A stretch of 64,000 bases of DNA, taken from contig QWDQ01000054.1 of the NCBI GenBank assembly GCA_003868215.1, forward strand, positions 122,816 through 186,815, given 5' to 3'. This document shows, one piece after another, positions 46,793 through 59,700 of the stretch (positions within the stretch are counted from its first letter, which is position 1; each line of letters opens with the position of its first letter). The notes below the pieces were generated by a model that saw only the letters and a list, made by a program, of their open reading frames with translations, was not told the DNA's origin and did not search any database. The DNA is from Pseudophaeomoniella oleicola (Eukaryota > Ascomycota > Eurotiomycetes > Phaeomoniellales > Phaeomoniellaceae). The position numbers were made by a program, and so were the translations under genes.

Positions 46793-47993
46793 CTACTACG
46801 GTAACAGGGAACCTTTTGCATAAGCGACGCGAGACATGCATTCGTTAGTTTCCAGATTTCCACGAATCGTCCCAGGGTATCCCAGTCCACTGTCTTACTA
46901 CCGTCGTAGCTTGTACCACCCTACTACAGGGTACTTCTATACATAGTATATGATGATGTAAGGAACCTAACCGGGAAGAACCTCGGGCTTATGAGAAACT
47001 TGTCTGCTGTGTACGTACAGATGTACGAATATACCGTAGCAGTACTACGTAGGGTAATATTAGTTATCTCCTTTGCTGACGGGTGAGGGGAGGGCCAGTT
47101 TGCTGTGAATCCAATACTAATTACTGAGAACATCAACACAGAGCAAGAATGTCCTCGTATTAAAATATATAATTCTGTAGTCTGTCTCTGTAATTTAGTA
47201 TCAATTGTTTGATCATCTGAGATCATCTTCTCCTTCCTCCTCCTTGACCAGCCATTCTATTTCTCTCTCTCTCTTTCTCACTCTCTCTCTCTCACCCCCT
47301 TACTCTACGGACTCGGTTAACCTGCCTTAATATGTAGAGCATACATACCTTAACGGTCCGAGTTGTTCTGAACCAATCATGTCACATCACTAAAAAAAGC
47401 AGGAAAAAAAAGAAACGGGCATTATCGTACGTAGTAGTAAAGGGGACGCCATTCTCTGGCCTTTGCCCACCCTGAAGCCACACTAATAGATTGCCCATTT
47501 AATGCAGATCCCACGGCAGGATTGTCCCATCGTCTTACGTATACATAGTAACAGTGACTTACTCTGTAACTTGGTCATTCCATTGTGCCTCGTTTCGTTT
47601 TGATTGGGTCAAGTTGAGCCCCCTCTCTCCCGACCCCCTATCATGCATATTTGCCTTGCAGCAGCCGAAGTACTCAGCATAATTAATTAACCGTCATTCA
47701 GCTAACTAACCTCAAAAACCTTCCTCTCTCAAAGCCGAAGAGAAAGGAAGACATCAAAGTGCCGGCAAACCGAATCTCGGATCTTGGCCCAAATACTGCC
47801 TATCTTGAAGGGGGTGGAGCAGAACAGGTTCGGAGGATTTTTTGAGGAATACGTACCATGTAGTATGGACAAAACGTGATTCCACTCCTCCAATCTTAGA
47901 TTTGTCATGTTGCGCGTACTCTGCTAAAAGATTAATCCATCATGACATGAAGACGGCCCGTGTGTTGAGAACTGGTTCCAAAGAAGGCTGGCA

Positions 47994-48017
47994 GGCTGGC
48001 TGGCTGGCTGGCTGGCC
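47994..48017. repeat. (GGCT)n microsatellite
   Basis: About six GGCT units with one GGCA variant. Confidence 0.88.
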
Positions 48018-49434
48018 GAATAGCCAACCAACCACCTACCTGAAAGGAAGAATCTAATTGTTTTAGTCCATTCAATAGTTCTCAATTGTAGTATTGTTTC
48101 CTTTGATGAATGAATGAAAGAACTGAAAAATCAATGGTGGTTTTTTGTTTCCTTTGATTCCCTTTTGTTCCAACCCGTTTTTTCTTTGATGTTTTGCCCT
48201 CCGCCCATTTGAGTTTTCGTAAGCGTCAAGGAATAAACGGCTCGTTCTTTGTTCCCGTTCGAGCCGTGTGATAGAACTCATGCTCATGTCAGGGGCAGCC
48301 GTTTTTCCCGTTTGTTAGTCCCTGTGGTTGTGATTGGTTGGATGCAACCTCAGAAGACCGGTTGAGGTGGTCGCAGGTGGTCGCAGGTAATCACTACGTA
48401 CTAGGCGGGTTAAAGGTAGATAGGTAGTAGGGTGGAACTGAGTGCATCGCATCATATGCGCTGGCAAGGCATAGCGGAAGTACGTGCAAAGTTGACGCAC
48501 TGTCGAGCTGATAATCAACATCATCTGCTTGGGGGAGTAGCATTGCATGTGACCGTGATCTGCCTGGTGGGTATCTACGTAGAGCAGTCGAATCCAGGTA
48601 TCTGCCGTGGGGAAAAGAGATGTCGCACTGTTCATCATCTGACAGGTGCTGGGCGCTGAGACCTCAAAGGCTGATATCGGAACAAGAGATAAAAAAGATA
48701 AGCCTTCATTGCGCCACTGGTATCTTGGATAGCCGATCTCTGGGGCCAAGCCTCCATGTCCTCACCGCCCCCGTCCCTCCGAGGACATGAGCAGACTCAT
48801 CGTCGTGATCTACCAACCCACCTCTTGGATGCCTAACCATCCCAGTCTATGTCCGTCAATAAGCGCTTCCTTGTCATTGAACACCTAAGGGTATAGCTTC
48901 TTAACCTCGGATTCATTCATGAGGTAGGTACATGGCTCATGTAAAGTCGACGACGTTCACAGACGTGTTGAAGAGGGGATGCTTCTGTAAGAAGTACAGC
49001 GGCTTCTGGACTACTTGATGATAGAGAAACAGATGAAGACAGAGATGCTTGTGCCTGACCTGAGCCACGGACGGCACGGGGCGACACTATGATCGTGACT
49101 GACCGCCGGGCCTTGTTCGGTCCTGGGCGATGGAGAGCGAGCCAGGCTGGTTGATCTTGTCTAGAATGGAACTATGATGGGACAGAAGCAGAAACGCGAC
49201 AACTATCGCAAAACGAGCATGCTAGCTATGTAGTAGATGATAAAGATAGGGTTACTTCCGCACAGCGGCCATCTTCACTAACCTGAAAAGAGAAATCTTG
49301 GTTGACCATCTAAGTTAGGGTCTGCTTCGGTCAATATCAAAGCAGAATCTGACCATTATGACCTTTGACTTCCGGTCCGGCCTTCGCATATCAGCCAAGG
49401 AGCCATGCTTATCGACCAATCGTCGCTCCGTGAC

Positions 49435-50925
49435 TCATCCTGGAAAACGAGTGGGCCCCCTCACCGTTGCATACTCCAACCACTCCTCATCTGTCAACAG
49501 CCTCTCCATACCCGTTTCCAGCAAACACATCACGAGCTCGATGCCCTGGTCCGGATCGTCCGTCTTCCTGTTCGGGAAGTAAAACACAAAGCCATCGAGC
49601 TGAGGGCGTGGCCAACGAAGTGCCTTGGGGCTACTACCAAACCCAAACTGCCATTCGCCGATGGAGATGCCCTGCCAGGATGAGCTTGCCACGTCAGTTC
49701 CCATGAACGCGTTCATGTTGAGCGCAATGTGTCGCTTGTCGGGGATGCCGGAGACGTACTCGATGGTTTCCTGGACGAGCTGGTGGTTGACTTGGATGTT
49801 CGTGGCGCGAATCTCGGCTGCGAGGCGTGGCAGAGCGTCGGGAGCGAGGATTTCTTCAAAGGTATGTTCGGGCCGGCCGTGCATGGCCATGTTTCCAACG
49901 AAGTGTTTCGCGATGGGCGGGTCGACACGAGGGCGGCAGTTGACGGCGTGCATGCAGGCGCTGCGGGTCGACAGATCGTTCTTGAAGGCCGGTAGCCGGG
50001 CGCGTGTCGCGCACCGCCAGCACAACGCCATCAGCGAGTCGTACGTTGAGACCCATCCATCACTACCTTTGGCGATCGCGGCTTCCTTGAGCCTCGCGAG
50101 TTTCGACTTGGGGAAATGGAACAACACCTCAGAGGTGGCGGGTAGCTTAAAGTCCGCTGGCGGTGGAGCAGGTATTGCATCGAGTTGCTTGATGAATTTG
50201 ACTCGCTTCTCGAGCTCTTTCATCCGTTCCTCCCCTGGAAGCGCGCCCTTGTACACCAGCTGTGAGCGATCCATGATGGAGGGGTCGAACGGAGGCAGCA
50301 TTTGATCCGAAGCTAGCGCACGGGTGTTGCCTGCCCATTGCTGCATTAACCCGCTCAGGCCGTGTCCGTCGGTCGCCAAGTGGTGGAAGCCAAGGCCCAA
50401 GATAAAGCCTCCACGGATGAAGGTGATCAGAAACATGCTAATGCGGTCATCCAAGTCTGCAAAGTCGCCATGCGACGTCAGGGTTGCCTTCTCGGTCATC
50501 CGCCGCGGGAGATATTTGCGGCCATCAAAGGCCATGGGCGGGAAGGCGTCAGCTTCCAAGGCAGCAAAGGTGGGGAAAGAGTCGTCCTCCGAGTCGTCGT
50601 GATAGTTGACGCCGAGTTCAACGACGTCGTCGTGCCTGGCTATGATCGAGTATCGTCCGTTCGTGCTGTCGATGTTGAGCTTTCCGGCAAGTGGCAGGTA
50701 CTGACCCAGCGTGATCTCTAAACCTCTCCTAAGATGCTCGACGAAACTCTCCTTGTTTGCGCCAGAGGGCAGAGAATAGGCCGCAACCATCGGAATATAA
50801 AAAGTAGGCATTGTGTGATCATAGTCGGACATGTAGAATGTCTGTTCTTCCAAGCCTCCACTCTGCTTGGTCACAGGTGCAACCCAGAAGGTCTGCTTTC
50901 TGCTACCGGTTGTAATGTCCCCCAT
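49435..50925 (-). CDS. BAHD-type acyltransferase
   Basis: Single-exon gene of 496 residues, predicted to move an acyl group from CoA to a hydroxyl or amine of a small molecule. The ATG at 50923-50925 is chosen, since the longer frame would need a TTG start. The catalytic HxxxD motif is in GLGFHHLATDGHGL near residue 180. The middle has NCRPRVDPPIAKHFVGNM, and the structural DFGWG-like site is GISIGEWQFGFG near 425, with Glu-Trp-Gln instead of Asp-Phe-Gly, a variation found in fungal trichothecene-acetyltransferase-like members. It ends with LEYATVRGPTRFPG. The neighbouring methyltransferase is on the same strand about 1.1 kb away. No core biosynthetic enzyme is in the window, so the substrate cannot be inferred. 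Confidence 0.88.
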   Translation of the reverse strand: MGDITTGSRKQTFWVAPVTKQSGGLEEQTFYMSDYDHTMPTFYIPMVAAYSLPSGANKESFVEHLRRGLEITLGQYLPLAGKLNIDSTNGRYSIIARHDDVVELGVNYHDDSEDDSFPTFAALEADAFPPMAFDGRKYLPRRMTEKATLTSHGDFADLDDRISMFLITFIRGGFILGLGFHHLATDGHGLSGLMQQWAGNTRALASDQMLPPFDPSIMDRSQLVYKGALPGEERMKELEKRVKFIKQLDAIPAPPPADFKLPATSEVLFHFPKSKLARLKEAAIAKGSDGWVSTYDSLMALCWRCATRARLPAFKNDLSTRSACMHAVNCRPRVDPPIAKHFVGNMAMHGRPEHTFEEILAPDALPRLAAEIRATNIQVNHQLVQETIEYVSGIPDKRHIALNMNAFMGTDVASSSWQGISIGEWQFGFGSSPKALRWPRPQLDGFVFYFPNRKTDDPDQGIELVMCLLETGMERLLTDEEWLEYATVRGPTRFPG

Positions 50926-52060
50926 CGTGATTGTTGCGTACGATTCGGAGAGTCTTATGTCAGTCAATCTCAGATTGAACGAATGAGTAAAAGATCTTTG
51001 TATGAATCATCTCTCTTATTATCTATAGTATCAGTAGAAGTGTAAACAGATCAGGCCAGTCAGTGTATATATATGGAACAACAAGTGCGCTATCTAACTA
51101 GGTGTCAGAACAGCTGTGAATAGACTTAACATGCGTAAAAGGAGTTGAAGGATCAGCTACTCATGAGAACTAAGTATCAAGAGTAAAAGACCAGGCACAA
51201 ACTGTAGTGTAGAAAAGAATGATTCGTCAGAAGATGGAGGAAGAGATGGACGATGATGGCGGGGTTGGCGGGGGAGAAGCCTCTGTTCGCTAAACCTACC
51301 GCAAGTACATATCCTGATAAGATAAGATAAGATAAGGTAACCTTGCAAATACTTCGACTTCATTGAGCGATAGCGACGGCGACAGAGAGGGCGAACCGAG
51401 ATCCTGAGGGAATATATTTCGCTATTCTATCAGCGTGAATATCAAATAGGCATCTACTGAACATATCCTACAAAATGGGGTTTGCCGCTTGGGGCAAAGG
51501 GACCCGATCAACGATCATCCTCACAAGCTTCGTAGATAGGGTCGCTGAAGCATAAGGGATTGAGCAAACTACCAGGAGTCCCTTTCGTTTTCGTGTTCGT
51601 TTAGAAGTAGCTTATGAAGTTGGGCCTGCTAGCGTGACTGGCTGCCGAGGGGCTGAGCGATGAGACAAGTGATGGTCTGCTGATTGGCGGTTACGAGTAT
51701 GATGGCAACGACCATGTCTCTATAGCACCCGAGACGAGAGACACGTTCACAATCGAGCCTCGTGGTGCTGATGTGGCTGACTGTAGGATCGCTTCTGCTG
51801 GCTGGCTTCAACCTCTAACGAAGACTTGTGGACATTTTGTGCCAGATGCTTGAATAAATGTATTATCATTGATGCGCGAGGACATGATCAACTCCTCTCT
51901 CAGTATACGAGATTCTACAATCATGATTGCACCCACTGATATATATCCATACACAGCCACACTTTGAGCAAGACTTGGGACACTATATTCTCTACTGGAA
52001 TCTGGCAGCAGGTCCTCTACCCTTTGGCATAGTAGGCCCTACTCATAAATGAAAGGAGAC
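50926..52060. other. Intergenic, no gene recognised
   Basis: Promoter side of the acyltransferase and 3' flank of the methyltransferase. A GATAAGATAAGATAAGATAAGG run (GATA motifs) lies near 51316-51338. No coding signal. Confidence 0.65.
51316..51338. repeat. (GATAA)n run, GATA-factor-like sites
   Basis: Four GATAA(G) units in tandem upstream of the acyltransferase. Fungal GATA factors bind GATA core sites, but a regulatory role here is inference. Confidence 0.6.
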
Positions 52061-53022
52061 TCATTTCGTCAAGACTCCTAGAATATGAGGTAGCACCTTG
52101 TATGCTGGTTCGTCAGGCGGCTGTGCTATGTCAATGCTAGACCACGGTCCTGCTTCCTTCAAGTGCGTTATCGTGTCGTTGCATAATCGACATGAACCCA
52201 CGAAGAAGGCCCAGAAAAGATTGACGTAGCCTGTCATACATCAGTCTTGCTGCAAACATATCATATATCGGAAGACGTACGCTGGTACCACCCAAGCAAC
52301 GTCCGACCTTTCTTGACCTTGACATGCTCGTAAACGTACCACCGACCACCTGGGGCGAGCAGTTTGTACAGAGCCTTGATGTTTTTCTCCTGATCAGGGA
52401 TGCTGCATAAGCACAATATTGAAACAATGCAGTCAATGCTACCGGGGTCAATAGTCGTCGCGCTTCCGGTCGCTCGTGGGTCATCAAGCTGCTCGATGCC
52501 CACCGGTATAGCCTCGTACAGGTCTCCCATCCCAAGCTCTTTCGTGCGCTGTCGAAGAGCCTTCACTGATGGAGCATGTGGTTCGACGCCATAGATCTTG
52601 CTGATCCCACGGGCTGTCCCTCTTCTGCTCGTCATGCGACCATTGGCGTTCTCGTCCTCGGCATGTTTCCTAGTAGTGTTGATCTTCAAAAACACATCTG
52701 CCCACATACCCGTGCCCGCTCCAATCTCCAAGACCCGCCCCGATACAGGCTTGCCGACGACATGATCCGACACTTCTGCATTCGCCACTCTGCCTTCTAG
52801 CAAGGGTATCACGCGCATCTCGGCGCCTGACTTGACTTGCGGTCCTACGACCGCCCAGAAGTTGCCAAAGAGCGCATCACGAAACCCATCGAGGCTGAGT
52901 AGGGTCTGCCATCGACCTTCAGATATCAGGGTGCGAATCGTGTGGGGAATCCGCCGGGCGGATATGCTCATGAACAGCCACGGAAAGATGAGATGCTGGA
53001 GAACGGCCTTGAGGGTTTCCAT
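52061..53022 (-). CDS. METTL7-like SAM-dependent methyltransferase
   Basis: Two exons (52281-53022, 52061-52230; 50-nt intron GTACGTC...TGACAG) give 303 residues. The start at 53022 is ATG, whereas the open frame extended to 53031 would use GTG. The N-terminus is hydrophobic (VLQHLIFPWLFMSIS), suggesting membrane or lipid-droplet attachment as in METTL7/TMT1 proteins. SAM-binding motif I is VLEIGAGTGMW near residue 95. Then come IYGVEPHAPSV, IDCIVSILCLCSIPD and LLAPGGRWYVYEHV. The second exon supplies the family-typical end (YVNLFWAFFVGSCRL, then ending LPHILGVLTK), which supports the intron. The substrate is unknown. Relatives methylate small thiols or lipophilic compounds. Confidence 0.87.
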
Positions 53023-53708
53023 TTCCAACACACATATATAAATCGCGGTCGATAAAATGACTCAACTTGATATATATATTGCCAGCAATACCTGCTTCTT
53101 ATAGTCCTTATCCAATGAAGGAAAACAATTGAAAGACTTCCTAAAATGTAAAAGTTGAATATATAATCCTTGATGCGAACAATATCTTCAAAGCTGCTAG
53201 TGAGAGCCGTAATGAACAAATTAGAGGAAAGAGAATATATTGCACGACCGTTTGTCTGTAAGTAAGGAAACCCCTTCCAATATAAATATCTACTATGTCC
53301 TGCCACCCCGGCTGCCCCTGTATTCTGTGTCCCTTAGAATATCCTCTACTTATATTCCAGCTATCTATACCTTTCCGGCCTAGCCACTTATGCCTGCCTT
53401 GAGGGAGGATTGTGGCTTGATTGTAGGTTCTACTAAGGATGATAGGCGTATAGTACCATGTCTATTACGGTAATTACTGTAACAATACGCTTCTCTTATT
53501 TAGCTAAGCTGGAATAGGTAAGGCTAAGATTTGATCACGTGCTGAGATTGTGATATCGACATTACTACGACATGATCTACGGCAGATGATATTCTCAATC
53601 AATCGGATGGTAGATGCGTAGTACATCTGCTCTAGAGCTATAACAACGATTCCAGCTTTGCACCGTCGCTCTGCCTTAGCACTGCCTCGGGTACGCTATA
53701 GCACGCCG
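53023..53708. other. Intergenic, no gene recognised
   Basis: AT-rich upstream region of the methyltransferase and 3' flank of the large helicase-AAA gene. A TATATATATT element lies near 53072. No gene seen. Confidence 0.65.
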
Positions 53709-56700
53709 TCACGCCTTCGCGAGCTGCGCATCCGACATCCAATGCGACCCTCCCGCGCACCTGTACCCGCCCGACTGCTTTATCCATTGATATCCTGCCG
53801 GACATGCTCCAAGCATTGCCAACTTCTTCTTCATATTTAAATCAAGCTGGCGACGGCGTTCCTCTTCTAGCAATCTCTTTACGATCTTTTTTCTCGCCTC
53901 CTCGGTCGCTGTCTCCCTTGCCTTAAGAAGCGAACGATACTCTTGGTCAAGTATGTCCTCTGCGAGTCTGTCACGTTGAAGTTGTTCCCATACTTCATCA
54001 CTCACTCCATCATCTCGCTTTGCTACAAGATTTGACCTCGGACTGGAAGTTTCATCTACGTCAGATTCGGTCGGAAGCTTGGCTGACTGTTCATTAGGAG
54101 GCTCCTCTAATCGTGCCTTGGTGGTCGTACTGGTCACCTCTGTTTCAGCCTTCACCATGGCTCGGTTCGATGGTTGAGGCGCAGCAGCAGGCGTTGGCTG
54201 AGTCACCGGCCTCGAAACCATGTCAAATGTCTGACTCGATTGGCTCCGACTGGCTCGTTCTTGGAACATATCATTCAGTTCCTGCTTGACCGCGTCTTCG
54301 TCAACGAGCAGCCTCTTGGACGTCAACGCATCCTTTAATGAGGCCTTGACGCTCCTGTTGAAGATCTTTCTCGTCAATGTCTGGACGTCTCTTGCATTCG
54401 CCCAGCCGTCTTGCCTTGTCAAGGCAGCAAAAACTTCCAACAGAGAATCGTAATATTGACCCTCGGGTTCGTCGAGACGGGCCGTATCCAGAGTGACGCC
54501 GCTGTCCTTCATCAGCTTATCGCCCTGGCGACGCAGCGTAGATCGCAGGAGATCGAGACAATCGATTGGTGCAAGGCTCTTGAAATCAAGGGTTTCCGAA
54601 AAACGAGAGGTGAGGCCCGGATTGGAGTCCATCAGTCGATTGATATCATTGTCGTAACCAGCCAGAATAATGACCAACTTCTTGGCGTACCTGGTCTTCG
54701 TTGTGCAGTCGACGATCTCGTCCATTGCTTCCTTCGCAAAGTGCCCGTCTGCAAGTCTGTATGCCTCGTCGATGAACAAGACTTTGCCTAGAGCCTTGTC
54801 GAGAAGTTTCTGAACCTTGGGTCCCGTCTGGCCTACGTACTGACCGACGAGATCCGTTGCCGAGCATTCGATGACTTCGGCTTTGGCGAGAAAGCCCATG
54901 TCGTAGAACACTTTGCCCATCTTTCTGGCCGTCGTGGTTTTCCCAGTCCCAGGCGGGCCACGGAAGAGAAAATTGAATGGCACGGACTCCTTTGGGTCTG
55001 TTTTGAGAGCCTTGGCGAAACGCACAGTCTCCTGGTAACCTTCCAGTTGGGCCACAATGTCAGGGCATCCGATGGTGTCTCCAAATAGCATCTTGACGTT
55101 CGTCTCGGTCCTCTCAGCCCGGTCGAAGTGTGCGTCAAAGTCAATCGCGTCGAGAAGGCTGGCAGACCTTGCTTGAGCGCGCGAGTATCGGGCCTGATGT
55201 TGGATCTTTGCGACGTCGAGGAGGATGTCAACCTCTCCAGCATTACCAAAGTTAGGCCGATTGCGTGTCCGATTCAACACTTCCATCGCCACGCTCTTCG
55301 CCTCGTCTGTAGCCGTGAAGCCTTGCTGCTCCAGCTTCATGTCGAGAATTTTGCGTAGCTCGGCATCCGTGAAATCATCAAATGTGAAAGCAGAAGATAT
55401 GGGAAATCGCCTGCTGAGACCAGGGTTGACGCTCTGGAGCATATTCTCCATCTGCTCTTCATACCCCAACAGCAGGACGCACCGGTCGTCCCCTGGAACG
55501 CTCTGGACCTCAGCAACAATCGTGTCCACAACAGCGCTTCGATAGGGATCCGACACGCCGCTGTCGCTGAACAAACCGTACGCCTCATCGACGACAAGGA
55601 CTTTGCCAAGAGCTGCTGCAAGAATGCCCTTCGTGTTCTGTTCCGATTGGCCCAGCGCCGCGCCGACGAAATCCGCAGGGTTCTTTACGACCACTTCGCC
55701 TTTGGAGAGCAGTCCAAGATCCACAAGGATCCTACCGTACAGCTTCGCGACCGTCGTTTTGCCGGTTCCAGGATTTCCGAGGAATAGCTTGTTGAGCGAG
55801 TATTCCACCGGGGGCTCTTCGTTCAATTCGCGGATATAGTTGTGCTGTACCGTGTCAACGAGTGTTTTCAAAGCATCCTTGACGGTTTGAAGCCCTATCA
55901 TTTTCTGTAAGTCTCTCCACGCCTCTGACCTGGCGAGGGTGTTTGAGGGTTCAGGGCCAATCAGATCTTCTTTTGTGAATAACAGATCATCAGGCGTTAC
56001 GCCGCCAGCTCTGCGCTCCTTTCTGAGCCTGGCTGCCTGCCTCTGTGCGATCTTGGCGAGGGTGTTCTCGACAGTTCGAGCATTCCCGAACCCTTCTCTG
56101 CCGCGACCGCGCCCTATCCTACGAGAGACAATTCGGCAGTAAAGTCCGCAAGGTCCGTCTTCGCATTTCATCGAGCCTGAATATTTCTTGCTGATCTTCA
56201 GTCCAAGAATATGCAAGAGTTCCTGATCGGTGTAATCCTCAAACTTCATCTCGATGGGAAACCGGCTGGAGAGGCCGGGATTGTGGGCAAAAAACGATTC
56301 CATCTGCTTGTTGTATCCCGCGAGAACGAAGGCCACCTTTCCCGTGAGGTTCTCCACTTCTGGCAGGAGGAAATCGAGAACAGCTGCCCCTCCAGGATTG
56401 TTGCCCGACGTCAGCTGATAAGCCTCATCGATGAAGAGGACACCCCCGCCGTCGTTGAGTATGGCATCCAGCTGTTTCCTACAACCGGAGAGCCCGGCGT
56501 GCGCAAGTGCGGATCCGGTGACTTCACTGAAACACTGTCCCGGAAGCACCCCAACCGAACTGAGGAACGAAGCGTAGAGACGAGCGACAGTAGTCTTTCC
56601 TACAAAGAGTGATGAGTGCTGTTGTCATGACCACGAGCAGAGAATGTTTGACTCACCGGTACCGGGGTTGCCCAACAGAGCGCAGCTGAAGCGTTCCGAG

Positions 56701-59700
56701 GCCAGAGATGCATGCTGCCGTAACGTCGTATCAACACGCTCCTTGACGTTGAGGAATTCTTGCTTCACAGCTTCCAACCCGATCATTCCCATCAGATGGT
56801 CCAACGGTTCGCTTTGGGCCCCTTCGGTTTGCTTCAGTTGATTCCATTCTCGACTAGCTTCGCCGAGTAGATCGGGGTCAATGTTGGAATCGACTTGCTG
56901 TTTTTTCACTGCACCGGAAGAGTCCTTCTCTTTTGCCTTCTTCATCTCTTCCATCTTCTGCGCACTTTGCCGCAATGCCTTGGTCGTCGCACGCTGCTTC
57001 TCTAGCAACTTTTGTTGGTCTTCCGTTTCGGTCATATATTTGATGCGACGGCGTTCATGTTGGAGCTCGTCCTCGATTTCTTGGAGATCGCGCTCGTACG
57101 CCGCTTGGCGTGTTTGACGCTCAGCTTCGAGCTTGAGGTCTCTCTTGATCTGCCGCTCAATAGCTGCGTCTTCGGCAACACAGCGTTGACAGCGATCCTT
57201 CTTCTGGCTGCACCGTACCGAGACTTTATGCTGACGATCGCATATGGCCTCTGTGAGGATATTACATTTAACTCTGGAATGGTCAGCTATGCGATGACAC
57301 CTGAGCTGACACTGGTGTAAGCCGCAGCTCATCAGAACTCCACTGTGCAGGGTCAGTAAAGACGGCAGCAGACACGGGAAAGGACTCGACTCACCAAGCC
57401 TCTGTACAACCTCCATCTGGACAATACTTTGCGAAATCTTCGGGGGTCTGGGCTAGAGCCACGCGATCTGGGTGTCTCTCGCACCTCACCGGAAGACCAT
57501 CGTACAGATGTTGACCTTCTTTCAAGAGGCTGAAGAACGATCCCCAGATCCCTTGTCCTTTTCTACTGCTGATGAATGTTTCCATATTTCCAAACATGAT
57601 CATACAGCACCGCGCCCGGGAAAGCAGGACATTCAGCCTTTCCGGCTGGGCCATGAACCCGATCTCGCCGCGATCATTACTTCTAGTCAAACAGGCTATG
57701 ACTATGTCGCTCTCCTCACCCTGGAAGTTGTCTGCTCGAATGTGTAAGATTCTACGAAGCTGGCAGCCAGGAGCGAAGGGGTGAAGACTTACCGATCGTT
57801 GATAGTCGCAGTGGTCGCCTACCCACTTTCGACTCTGCAATGGTCATCAAACCTGCGCGCATCAGGTCAGAAGCATCGATATCATTGAGAACCGGATCGT
57901 TTTCTTCACTCAGCATGTCACGCAGAAGGCGTAGTTGCCCCAGATACGGAGTCAGAACGACCATTTTGTCTGTTCCATAGCCTTGCTGTGCCAGATATCT
58001 TACCGTCTTCAAGACCATACCAGCTTCAAAGTCATTCTGCTTGCTGGAAGCTGTATTTGGGTCCCTGCGATCGGCTAGCTGTCTCACAGCGACTTCCGGT
58101 TTATCGTGAGCGACAAACATAACGCGATCTCGCAGTCCGTTGATGTAAGGACGATCCGAAGTCTTCGGAGCATCAACAAGGCTGGGATACGTGAGGAGCC
58201 TGGTATAGTGAGATATCTCCGGGTGCATTCGGTGTTGCTTGCACAATGTCGTATGTCTGCTACCGTGCATTATCAATCGTTCGAACATCGACCTGTTCAA
58301 ATCATAGCCACTTCCCTGCTCAACGGTGAGCGAGTAGTTGTTGACTTTCGGCCTCAGCTGTTTATGGTCTCCGATGAGGATCAATTGCTTCACAGAAGGA
58401 GCCAAAGCTGTGAGGACGTGGCTTTCGAGTATCTCGCCAGCTTCCTCGACGATAACAATCTGCGGCTCCGCGGTGCGGATCATTTTATTGTACTTTGCTG
58501 CAGCTGTGGTTGTGCAAGCAACGATGCGTTTTGAACGGATCGTCTGGACTCGCCCATCGTTATCGATATCGTCCAAGCGTTCTTGCAGATGATTGAGCCG
58601 CCCCACGAGGTCGCCGATGACGCCGATCCGGTCAGACACGATGGCTGTTCTCCACTCGGCGAGGCGTCGTGCTCGCTCTGTCAACTCGATCGTCCATACA
58701 AAACGCGATCTCTCGAAAACATCGCGTGCCAGAAAGCCCGGGTTGCTGCCATTCTTCCAACAATTGAAAAGGTGGCTTGGCTCCATCTTCGCCTGTTTCT
58801 TCTTGCCTTTACCCACCACTGTAAACCCGTGTTTCGTTTCAGGGACAAGGAACGCGTCGTAGAAACATCTATCTTCTGTTGAAAACTCCAGAAACTCCAT
58901 GGTATCCTTGAACGATACGGACCGAGTGAATATACTTGCCGTTGCGCCATCAAGCTCTTCAAGCAACCCTGATCGCTCGGCTTTCACCATGTTGATAGCA
59001 GCCCAAGCCTCTTTCGAGCGTTGCCTTTGCCCTAGTTGGTTGAATAAGAGGAGTGGTCCTGTTCGCGGCGTAGACTTCGAACCAAGCCGCACCATTTCGT
59101 GGCCGGGAATACCTGCATCAAGCAGCTCCTCGACAAACTGATCTAGAGCGTGGTTCGTATATGTGATGACCAGTATCTTCTCATCCGAGTGTTTTTGTAT
59201 AATTCTGACAGCTTGAGAGCCAATGAAGGATTTGCCGGTCCCTGTTTTTGAGATCAGCATCCCCATGTCAGGTCAATGGAAACGATGGACACAAACCTGG
59301 AGGCCCTTGAATGATACTGACTACCTGATTGAGCGCGCTAACCAAGGAATCTCGCTGGGACGGGTCCAGTTTGACATCTCCCAGCCAGCTTGAGGCATCA
59401 TTTACATCTGTCATTCTCGATTTCAGTCTAGAGACTACAGTCTGGATTTTAGGATGCGGCTCAAACGCAGTCTCAACAGCCATTGGCGGCAGAAGCACGT
59501 CCGAAAGTGGAAATACTTTGAGTTCCTGGAGCCCTCGCAGCACGGGCTCGTATGCGAACACGGGGGTATCGACCAGAATGAACTGAACATCAGTTGCAGA
59601 AAGGATCTCGATGAGAGCAGCACCCAGGGTCTGACCATCCGTAAACTGGAGCAGGACGATCGGATCGTCTTCCGCGAGAAGGTCGAGGTCGCGCTCAACG

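Larger units (their letters stand above)
45637..49434. other. 3.8 kb intergenic region upstream of ags1
   Basis: Long gap between the 5' end of ags1 and the 3' end of the acyltransferase gene. It carries tandem repeats (46073-46117, 46733-46792, 47994-48017), frequent TACGTAGTA motifs, a CT-rich tract near 47262-47295 and no coding signal I trust. Part of it should be the ags1 promoter and 5' leader. Confidence 0.7.

Noticed and set aside
49435-53022. Secondary-metabolite gene cluster
   Set aside because: No polyketide synthase, peptide synthetase, terpene cyclase or cluster regulator is present. Two tailoring-like enzymes are not enough.
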